DNA from: Triatoma infestans
Taxonomy: Eukaryota; Arthropoda; Insecta; Hemiptera; Reduviidae
Direction of reading: 5' to 3'
DNA length: 64,000 bases
Assembly (NCBI GenBank): GCA_011037195.1
Contig: JAAEAF010014702.1
Coordinates: 1 to 64,000 of the forward strand
Part shown: piece by piece, positions 55,390-64,000 of the stretch
Numbering within the stretch: position 1 is the stretch's first letter
Layout of the letters: each line of letters begins with the position of its first letter
Made by a program: the position numbers and the translations under genes
The notes under the pieces: model-generated
What the model was told of the DNA's origin: nothing
The model's input: the letters and a program-made list of their open reading frames with translations, nothing else
The model's database searches: none

Positions 55390-55858
55390 GACAAATTTGA
55401 TTTAAACTTCAATTTTTACTCATTTGTCTTAACATAAACATACAGGTGGCGATAGATGGGAGGGCAAGTACCCAGACAGGAAGTAGAAGTGATTATATAG
55501 TAGTCCAGAAGATTGCCCCATTAACATTTGAAATTTAACGCAGAAATTTGGCACAAAATTTTAAAGCACCTCTAGTATTTTAGACGATTTGATCCATCCA
55601 GTAAATTAGTTTGTAGATGTTTCAGTTCCTTTACATCAAACTGTCAAACCTATTTGGGGTTCCCAGACAAGTAATTGGAGATCTTCAACAATTTGATCTT
55701 CTATCTTTTTAATGGACGGCTTCCTTTCACACTTGACTTGACCTTGATCTTTGGAATGCTCTCCTTTCTTTTCACTTTTATTGCAGATCTTCTCAATTTA
55801 ATTCTTATAAATGGTTTAAAGTTCAGCCTAGTGGAATGTGAAGAACTAAGCTTCAGTT
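55390..55858. other. Spacer
   Basis: No recognised gene; the 55675-55860 frame has a hydrophobic composition only. Confidence 0.4.
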
Positions 55859-55859
55859 A

Positions 55860-56100
55860 AAGTCATTTTACTTTCTCTTCTTCCTGGTATGAGGAAGTAT
55901 TGTAATCGTGTCAAATTTCCAAATATCGAGATTTCACCGGAAATTCACCGTTTTGAAGTCCCTTGAGTCTTCAAGTCTTCTTGAGAGGATTTTAGAAAAT
56001 GATCAGTATGTGTCTGTATGAGTATGTAAACAGCATAGCTGAAAATTTCTCAACCGGAAGTACCACTTTACTAAATAGTTTCTATTCCTAAATAGAATAT
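55860..56100 (+). repeat. GT-repeat family 5' block, truncated
   Basis: ttactttctcttcttcctgg, atgaggaagtattgtaatcg and atttcaccggaaattcacc, then a weak TG-rich tract, then directly ttctcaaccggaagtaccac with an internal deletion. Ends at the LINE fragment. Confidence 0.7.
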
Positions 56101-56102
56101 TT

Positions 56103-56550
56103 CATTCTATTGTATGTGGAGTTTGTGAATCGCAAGAACAAGCTGGATCGTCTATTATCTTGAACCTACTTAGGTACTCAGCAAATTTTCCATGTCTCGT
56201 TGACAGCTGCGTCATTTTGTAAGTTAGGACTGTATTATCTAGTGCAAGCCTGTCCTGTACCGGAGGGAAGAATTCCCTGGTTAGAGATCCCTTGTTATAC
56301 ATATGCCACTGTTGGTCCCATTCCATTATACTTGCTTCCCTCACTTTTCTCTTTAATAGCGACACAGGAAATAATTTATAACTTTCTGCCAGCTCTTCTT
56401 TTCACGAGCCAACTTTGGCAGGCGATCTGCAATTTCATTTCAAGGGCCATCTAGCCCTTGGTGTGCCTTCACCCATCCCAAACCTACGATATTTCTGGGT
56501 TTGTTAATGTTTTCTAATATGTCTTCTAATTTTTTCCGCTAGAGGCGGAT
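56103..56550 (-). pseudogene. LINE RNase H fragment, copy 2
   Basis: Almost identical to 52791-53225 (both with gtatgtggagtttgtgaatc .. ctaattttttccgcta), with ~24 bp deleted next to the attgctact(c/g)tgtg junction. Starts with different flanking DNA on the left. Confidence 0.82.
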
Positions 56551-56871
56551 TGCTACTCTGTGTGTGTGTGTGTTTTTTTTTTTTCCTCTAAAGTAACCCT
56601 AAAGAGGAAGCGTTATTACAGCATGCTGCATACATAAAGTATAATACATGCATTAATAACTAATTAAATACATGTGCATTCTCACAATTCAATAAGCAAA
56701 TACATAATAATATAATGGCATACAAAATGATGACAGTGAAAATTAGCTCTTTAATTTGAAATTAGTTTACTAAGTTAATTTTTTATTCACCTTTGTACTC
56801 GTATTTCTAAAGAGTTGTAATTCACTTTAGGATACTATTCAATACACAATAAAATAATAAAATTCACAATT

Positions 56872-58077
56872 TTATAGTTCTGAAAAATCAATTCCGGAAA
56901 TAAAATTCAGGAAGACATCCAAATACTCAGAAAGAAACCTTCCGAGTGCAACAGGCCAGCTCCCACCCTGCAGCACAACATATCGTATTAATTTCGCTCT
57001 AGAAGCTTCTAGTTTAGTGCATTCATAAACGAGATGTTGAACTCTCTGGCTGCCTCCATGAATGCAGTCGCAGTCAGGTCTGTCGATGATGTGGAATCGA
57101 TACAAGTAGGATCTCATACTGCCATGTCCGCTCAAGATTTGAGTTAATTTGTGCGTTACCGGTAGTTTGCCAATCTTTTCTCTGCTTGCCACTGTCGGAA
57201 AGAATTCCTTAGTCAGTGATCCGTTTTGTGTCGTCTGCCAGTCTGTATTCCACTTGTGCACATATTTGTCAGTCAGTTGCTTTGTCACGAGAGAAAGTGG
57301 TTTGTTTGTGTACGAAGGCGTTTGAAAGCTCATTGATCCGTCTTTTGCTAGTCTGTAAACCAATTCGTTTCCAACAATGCCTGAATGTCCCTTCACCTAC
57401 TGTAAACCTAACAACCAGCCATCAGTATGAATTAAACGGTCCAGTAAGTGTCTTATATGTTCAATGAGTGGTTGATGGTTTCTTGGGTTGTTCAGTGAGT
57501 CAATAGTAACCTTGCTGTCAGTATAAATCACTGCAGTTTTTGGTTCTTGAGTAGTCAAGTTGGTCAGCATTTGCAGGGCACATAAGATCGCGAAAGCTTC
57601 TGCTTGATTGTTAGAGCAGTCAGGGGCAAGTTTGTAATTTTGAGAAGCTTTTAAAATATCTTTTTGGAATATAACCCAGGCACCTCCAACGCTATCATCA
57701 CACTTACTTCCATCTGTATATATAGAGTAGGTGTAGTCAAAGTTGTCAGAAAAGATTTGATCACTGAGTAACACATTTCTAGCAGGATGGATCCAACTTG
57801 TTTTACTAATTGGTAAATCTAAGTTTAGTGTTGGAAAGTATTTGGCCTGGAATATATCTGAAGATAGCTTCACCGTCAGCTCTATGGGCATAATATCACC
57901 AATTACGCAGGCAGCCTCATAGGATATGGTCCTATATCCCCTGATTATTCTAATAAGCACTAGCCTGTGCACGGATCTTAATTTCTTCCTGTACTTTGTC
58001 AAGTTTAATGCTTCTTGCCACACTACGCTACCATAGGTTAGTACTGGAACTATAGCGCCTGAATAGATGATTTTCAA
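56872..58077 (-). pseudogene. LINE RNase H and C-terminal knuckle
   Basis: SIYTDGSKCDD, NNQAEAFAILCAL and VIYTDSKVTIDSL carry the RNase H acidic residues. A TAG at 57397-57399 interrupts just before VKGHSGIVGNELVYRLAKD. The C-terminus has DCDCIHGGSQRVQHLVYEC, a CCHC-type knuckle that keeps its His. The 57397-58077 frame also holds the post-RT block VHRLVLIRIIRGYRTIS. Confidence 0.9.
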
Positions 58078-58152
58078 GGCTTCATGCTGAAATCCCCAAT
58101 GAATTCGAGCAATCTTGCTCAGAACATTTGTTAATTTTATAGCCCTTTCACA

Positions 58153-59235
58153 TTACTTTTCTATCTGGCAAGAGCAACTGTATTTACTGTCAAAGTAAAT
58201 GCCAAGAAATTTCAGCTGTGGGGTGCATTTAATTAAGCTATTATTGAGATAAACCTTCGGTTCTGTCCGATTCCGTTTCCTCGTTATGTACAAACATGAA
58301 CTTTTAGAAGAGTTGAAGCTGATTTTGGATTGTTTCGACCATTCTGATACTTGCATTAGGGCGAGAGCTCCTTTCTGTTCGATAATTTGAACGTTTTTCC
58401 CCGCAACCATGATAAGCAAATCATCTGCATACGCCACGGGTTCAACGTTTCTTGGGTATCCAAATTTTAGAATTTGATTATACATAACTATCCAATACCC
58501 TGGACCGCAACTAGATCCCTGTGGACATCCTCTAGTGTTGCTACGCACCAGAGTTAAATTTCCATTTTTTATTTTAGAAGAGCGATTTCTAAAGTAGTCC
58601 TGCGTCAGTATGTATTAATTTTATGGGCAATTGTAATTTCGTAACTGATATAGAATTTCTGGCCACCATGCAGAGTCAAAGGCTCCCTTGACATCGAGTG
58701 AAATTAGAAGTACATCATTTTTCTTCCGAAGATGCCTATTTATGAATTCCTTTACATGTAAGAGGCAATGCGTAGTACCTGTCTGGGCCCTGAAACCAAA
58801 CTGATTGTTACTAAGTAGACTCTTAGATTCAAAATAGAATAGAATTCTGCTAATGAGTAGCTTTTCGAGTAATTTGCCAGCAACAGGTAGCAGAGAAATA
58901 GGTCGATATTTTGCTGGGTCAGTTTGATTTTCCTTCCCTGGTTTTACAATTGGAATGACTATAGCTTTCTTCCATATATTTGGAAAAATGCCTCTCCTCA
59001 AACACTCGTTGTACAATGTTGTGAAGGACAAAGGAAATAATTCTAGAACTAGCAGAAGTATTTCGCTAGTCAGGCCATCTTCTCCAGGACACTTTTTCGA
59101 ATCTATGGATTTCAAAGTATTCACGATTTCTAGCGTAGTAAATGGTGCATCGTTATCTGTATGTATAGTTTGCAGTCCCAAACTTCTCTTTAATGAGTCT
59201 TCTTTGCTATCTTCTTGTGATTGTCGTTCGGACAA
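58153..59235 (-). pseudogene. LINE reverse transcriptase
   Basis: 59235-58621: KKCPGEDGLTSEILL, WKKAIVIPIVKPGKEN, YRPISLLPVAGKLLEKL, FRAQTGTTHCLL and LDVKGAFDSAWW. After a break, 58548-58153: GCPQGSSCGPGYWIVMYN and YADD at 58420-58431, then LKFLGIYFD. Frame breaks near 58610 and 58150. Confidence 0.92.
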
Positions 59236-60018
59236 AACTTGTCCAGTAGAAGTTGAAGCGTCTCCAAAATGGTAGACGTTTGAGTGCCATCTTCTTTAAG
59301 AAGTGTCTGAAGAGCTGCTTTAGGTTTCAGTTTTCCAGCTGCGAATTTATAAAGAGAGTTCCATGGATTGCTTGAGTTGGTACTATTGCAAAATTGAACC
59401 CAAGATAATTTTTTTTGCTTCTCTCAGCTTTCTAGTATATATCTTTTTCACTTCAAAATATTCCAATTTCCTGGTTTTTCTTAGTTCTTGGTTATTGTAA
59501 GTCCTTTTATACAAGCGTTTAAGTCTGTTACAGGATTTCCTCAAATTTGTTAGCTCATCATTCCACCAGTGAACCGATCTTCTTGTTTTACTTTTAAACT
59601 TCTTAGAGCCTAATGTGTTCTCACAAGATAATATTATTAGTTGGTGAGCTCTATCGTAAAAATGTTGAGGTCCAAGTTTTTGATAAATTTTGAAAGAAAA
59701 AGATCTGTTTTTGTAGAGACATAATCAGTGAGAGTGGGATTATTCAGCAGTTTAATAATATTTGTGAGTAGTTCTTTTACTAAGTTTGCTTTCATGTCGT
59801 TGTTTTTTATTTTATATCGGAAATGAGGAACAAATTCACTCGGAGGACAATTATCAAAACTGATGTTGAACTGAATAGTGTTATGGAGATAGAAGAACTC
59901 TCTTCTGGAGATATCTGCCAGTTTCTTACATGCTTAAGGGCCGAGGAATTTGTTATTGTGAGGTCTATATTACTGCTTCCTCTGCTGTTCTGGAAGGTAA
60001 ATTGATTTGATTTTTCGT

Positions 60019-60561
60019 TTACGACATTAGACTTTTTCCTGAAATATAAGCCTCTAATTTTAAACCTCTAGCTTCAGTAATTAAGTCGAACCAACTGCGC
60101 GATCTGGCGTTTGTATCGACAGCTATAATAAGTTTGGAATTTTTTGTCAATCTCAGTATATCATCTAGATTCTTGAAGCTTTCCTCAATGTCGTGTAATT
60201 TGTCAAGATACAGACTAGCTAAATAAATCTTTGTGCCACACAGATTTAATTCAATTAAAATTGTGTCCTCACTAGAAAGCTGTATAACCAAAATAGGGAC
60301 TAGAAAATTGTTGTTTACAACAATCGCAGCTCTTTTTTTGTTTTCGCCAAAGGAATAAATTTTAAAGTTTTTTGAAAATCCTGTAACACTATTTTTAAGA
60401 CAGTACGGTTCTTGGATGAATGAAATATCGATATTGTTCAGCAACATCTGCTGATTAAGGTTATGAGTTGCACTAATCGATTTCCGAACATTAATTTGAT
60501 AGCAATGCAATCGAATTAAACCATTATTTTTAACCTTTGTTTTGTTCATATCCGTAGTCAA
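60019..60561 (-). CDS. LINE ORF2 N-terminus: endonuclease
   Basis: ATG at 60561. CYQINVRKS, ISFIQEPYCLKN (QEPY catalytic Glu) and VDTNARSRSWFD (Asp/Asn pair). The frame closes at 60019 with the remaining third of the domain and the linker to RT (60018-59236) in broken frames. Confidence 0.85.
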   Translation of the reverse strand: MTTDMNKTKVKNNGLIRLHCYQINVRKSISATHNLNQQMLLNNIDISFIQEPYCLKNSVTGFSKNFKIYSFGENKKRAAIVVNNNFLVPILVIQLSSEDTILIELNLCGTKIYLASLYLDKLHDIEESFKNLDDILRLTKNSKLIIAVDTNARSRSWFDLITEARGLKLEAYISGKSLMS

Positions 60562-60579
60562 TGTTTTCTTTTAAACTGT

Positions 60580-61550
60580 TTATTCTTTTAACCTTGTTGG
60601 GCATTGGAAATCGAGTGCTGAATGAGATACATTAACTTTGTTAATTAAATACCTGTTACTACTTATACAATTTGAACAAACATGTTTTGATTTTTCAACT
60701 GTACACTCTTTCTTATCGTGTTCACCTGTACAAAATGGATAAGTTATCTTGCTTTTGCATTCATGTGACAAATGTCCGAATTTATGACACTGATAGCAAC
60801 TTTTCAGAGAAATATATTCCTGAACTCTGCAAATTTCCCAGCCTAGTTTTAGTTTATTCTTCATCAATTTGTGATAAGCAGAACAACTGACTTCAAGTAC
60901 ACAATGACACTTATTTAACTATTTGTTATTTATCATGAACTTTGGACGGATGTCTTCATCCTCAATTAGCAGCTCTGGATTCTGATTTTGAATTGTGGAT
61001 AGTACATTATCTAGGTTAATTTCATCAGGTAAGTTAAGAACGATAATTCTTGTTTAAACTTTATACAAGGCGCAGCTTTAAATTCATCTTTCGAGTCCGT
61101 ATTTATTTTATTACAGAATTTATCCAGTGATTGTTTGCTGTCTAATTCCACAATAACCTTACCATTTTTTAGAGATTTAAAACCAGTAACTCCTATCTTT
61201 AGTTCACTTGGTTTTACAATTGACTTTAAATTATCTTTGGTTCTATTCGGTGTTGTAACACATTTTGGTGTTACTAAACATTTGTGACGAATTGGAGGAA
61301 ATTTATGTGGAGGATTACTTACAATATTGGAGTATGTTGGCTTCCGAGATATTTCACTTAACCTCAACTGCTCCAACAGCTCACTTTTTTCTTTGAATCC
61401 TGCCCTCAACTCTTCAAATAAAGATGTCAATGCTGAGACTGAGTCAATAATATCTTGCCTAAGGTCACTTCGCAAATTTCCACTTTGAATAGTAACATTT
61501 TTTAACTTTTTAATAGCACAGTGAAAAACATCACTTTCACTTGTCGCCAT
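60580..61550 (-). pseudogene. LINE ORF1 (Gag-like)
   Basis: ATG at 61550 (MATSESDVFHCAIKK). 61550-61011 is a Lys-rich N-terminal half with a SELKIGVTGFKSLKNGKVIV RNA-binding-like block. After a shift near 61045 and a stop near 60917, 60867-60580 has knuckles CYQCHKFGHLSHEC, FCTGEHDKKEC and CSNC. Position and knuckles identify it as ORF1. Confidence 0.85.
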
Positions 61551-61560
61551 CTTGAAAAAA

Positions 61561-61562
<2 letters not shown>

Positions 61563-61620
<58 letters not shown>

Positions 61621-62832
61621 ATGTAAGTATGAATATCATTGCTCAAAAACAAAAAATCGTGCAAAGCTCAAACTTAATATTTCATTCAAGTATCACCATG
61701 GGATATGACAATAGGTTATGTCAAAATTTCTCAACCGGAAGTACCACTTTACTAAATAGTTTTTTTCTTTGCAATTTTCTCAAAAATGGCCGAAACGATT
61801 TTCTTGAAATTTGTTGTATCAACTACACATACATAGAGCTGCAACTTTTATTTGAAACATTTCTCCGGAAAAATTCATTTAAGGATACTTTTAGGGGAAG
61901 GGTGGGATTACAGTTTCCTCTAAAATGCTATTTCAGTTTATTACACAATTTTAACATCTAAATAAAATTAATTAAAATTAAATACGTTTTTGAAATTACA
62001 AATTTGAAAAACTGGATGACCGGAAGTGCGTTTTTACTAGGAAGCTATTTTTCATTTTTCTGCAATTTTCTCTAAAAGGATTCTGTTTTCTTTAAACTTG
62101 GAATGTGAACTACACATATAAAAAGTTACAACTATTATTTGTAACATTTCTTCTGGGAAAGTCATTTAAGGGGGTTTTTGGGAGAGGGGTGGGGTTATGT
62201 TTTTCAGATTTGTATAATCAACAAAGTGCCACCTTAGTTGATTATACAAATCAACTAACTAAACAAATTAGAAAGAAGTAAATAGATATCCAAAATTCCG
62301 AGGTTCAGGAAGTAAATCGCAAGTGGGATTTTATTGTAGTGTTTTTGGAATTTTCGCGATTTCCTGCACAGAGAAAAGTGCGAAATATCGCAGAAAGTTT
62401 AAACTTGATTTTCCGATGCCGTTTAGATATCGCCATGGGATCCGACAGTAAATTCCTCAACCATAAGCACCGCTTTACTGAAAGGATTTTTCAGTTGTTG
62501 GGTTGACTGCAAGTGCCTATTTACTGAACAGTATTTTCAGTTCCTTGAGATTGTCTCCATAAAAACACTACAGAATTTCATTAAATTTGTTATACCAACT
62601 ATAAATAAAGAGACCTAATACTTTTATTTGAAAATGTGCATTTAAGAGGATTTTCGGTGAGAGGAATAGAGTTGAGCTTTCCTCAAAAAGTGTTGTTTTT
62701 TTATTAAGTTTAGATTCTCCATAGATACAATATTGAAGATAGTTGAATATCTAGTAAGAATTATAAATTTGAAGCAAACACTGTCATTCATAAATGTATT
62801 ATAATGTTAGTAAGTGGTGAGTGTTTCACGCC
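61563..62832 (+). repeat. GT-repeat family copy with four internal units
   Basis: (GT)n at 61564-61604 and (tatg)n to 61628, then ctcaaaaacaaaaaatcgtg and four diverged internal units (accggaagt at 61735 and ccggaagtg near 62021). Ends gtggtgagtgtttcacgcca at 62815-62834. Together with 56103-56572 it mirrors the unbroken arrangement at 52791-54135. Confidence 0.75.
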
Positions 62833-62834
62833 AG

Positions 62835-63200
62835 GTTTTTTACTTTCTATTGTAAGAGGAAATATTGCGTCCGTGATTTCAATGAAAATTGAGTTTTCAC
62901 CAGAAATTTATGTTTTTTAGATCCCCTAAGTACGAAAAAATGGTTTTAGCTCATGGTGTGTGTGTGTGAATGATTTATCACAAGTAACGGAAAGTAGGAA
63001 CTTCAAACTTGATATTAAGTTTCACACAAAATCCACCAACCGGAATGTGACTATTTTTAAATTTTTTTGCGAGTTTCTCAAAACTGGTTTCTGCGATTTC
63101 CTTTAAACTTCGCAGTACTAAACAGACATATAAAGGCCTGTTACTTTAATAATTTGCAACATTTTTTCCAAGGAAGCTGATTTTTGGAGAGAATGATTGC
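62835..63200 (+). repeat. GT-repeat family copy, variant type
   Basis: Begins directly after the previous copy's end with ttactttctattgtaagagg, ttttcaccagaaattt, a short GT tract at 62957-62968, tcaaacttgatattaag and aaactggtttctgcgatttc. Confidence 0.7.
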
Positions 63201-64000
63201 GTTTTGATGGAAACGTTTGTCATCTGGACTACAAATGTAACCATATTTTAGAACTTTATGCTGTAAGCGTTATTTGCTGTAAATTAACCATACTATATAT
63301 GTAATATATATATATACTTTTAGGTGAAAAGTTGCAACTTTGACTAATGTATTTGCAGTGAGAGAAAGTCGATGAATATTCAAAGAAGAGTTTATTTAAA
63401 AAATCACAGAGGCGGGCAAAATAATACAGTAACGAACACTTTGATTAAACAATTTTAAACAAATCTGTAACAGATCAAGTATCTAGCCAAATTTAGCTAA
63501 AGCATTTGAACTAACTCAAAATTCAAACCTGTAAAAAAAAAAAAAAATGAAAAAATAAATAAGCAAAAAAAAATCCACGAGAAAACAAGATTAATCCCTT
63601 AAGCCTGGTGGTAGTGGCTGAGATAAAATGAAAAGAAAAACCTCTGAAAGTTTAAAACTTAAGTGGGGAGATTGGGGAAAAGGATATAACGAAGTGACTA
63701 GAACTGATGGTAGTGGAGAAACTAAGTACTGAGAATGTTGTAATAAACGAGGCTAATAATGATAGGAGGCAGAGAAGGAAAAAAAAGAAAGACGAACCCC
63801 TGACCCAGACTGACAAAGAGGCGAATGGGAACGAGTGGAAGCGTAAGAAGGGAATGAGGTTTGGCTGGTTTCAAGCAACCAGTCCGCCAGAGTAACACTT
63901 GCAAATCAATATTAGCTGTCAAGTGCTACCTAAACCCATCCCCTGCAAATGCTTTCAGTAACTTTAGGTCAGAACCTAATGATTCTCTTCATTTCTGTCA
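63201..64000. other. Spacer
   Basis: A/T-rich to 63590, then purine-rich DNA. The 63707-63895 frame is Lys/Glu-rich and has no recognised domain. Confidence 0.4.

Larger units (their letters stand above)
56573..61562 (-). mobile_element. Nearly complete RNase H-bearing LINE inside a (TG)n tract
   Basis: Two ORFs on -. The poly-A (T-run 56573-56584) abuts (GT)n at 56559-56572; the 5' end, ~12 bp before the ORF1 ATG at 61550, abuts (GT)n at 61564-61604. The 3' UTR is 56585-56871. LDVKGAFDSAWWP in RT plus RNase H suggests the R1/LOA side of the tree. Several frame breaks. Confidence 0.92.

Overview
The window looks like repeat-dense, AT-rich heterochromatin-like or intergenic DNA from an arthropod nuclear genome. 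The evidence is several non-LTR retrotransposon clades typical of arthropods (R1/LOA-like, Jockey-like, RTE-like), a Ty3/gypsy element with an envelope gene, tRNA-derived SINEs, a Tc1/mariner-type transposase relic, many foldback elements and long GT microsatellites. A hemipteran insect is my guess from overall flavour and is not proven. I found no convincing host protein-coding gene, rRNA or functional tRNA gene.

Layout. 1-3832: decayed, left-truncated LINE on + (endonuclease, RT, RNase H, 3' UTR with two related hairpins, poly-A). 3833-5540: copies of a modular, GT-containing repeat family, one carrying a SINE with an 8-bp target duplication. 5541-8520: spacer, antisense SINE, a 36-bp-arm palindrome and a mariner-type transposase relic. 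8560-20500: spacers, further repeat-family copies, a pyrimidine tract, a 534-bp MITE with 81-bp inverted repeats, a SINE and smaller palindromes. 20520-24450: two Jockey-like tails on -, a foldback with ~207-bp arms and a ~58-bp minisatellite array with higher-order structure. 24450-28300: spacers, a 29-bp tandem array and an RTE-like LINE tail on -.

28330-37103 is a complete Ty3/gypsy provirus-like element on -: ~590-bp LTRs differing by 4 substitutions and one 1-nt indel, a 5-bp target duplication (TGGCG), a primer binding site, and gag, protease, RT/RNase H, integrase and env, with several frameshifts and stops. 37400-43710: three more LINE relics and a 111-bp-arm foldback. 44250-45861: a DNA-transposon-like insertion with recurrent GATGCCGCA hairpins, nested in a GT-repeat copy. 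47365-52470: SINEs and a nearly complete R1-like LINE on +. 52615-56570: foldback half-copy, two near-identical LINE fragments, an RTE-like relic and a SINE. 56573-61562: a nearly complete RNase H-bearing LINE on - sitting inside a (TG)n tract. 61563-63200: GT-repeat copies; the last 0.8 kb is spacer.

The pieces work as a layered transposon community. An older GT-containing repeat family forms the background, and LINEs, SINEs and a DNA element have inserted into its copies. The SINE body is found with two different 3' tails, suggesting tail exchange between LINE partners. Almost every coding region is broken, often by single-base shifts, so either decay or uncorrected long-read indels must be considered.
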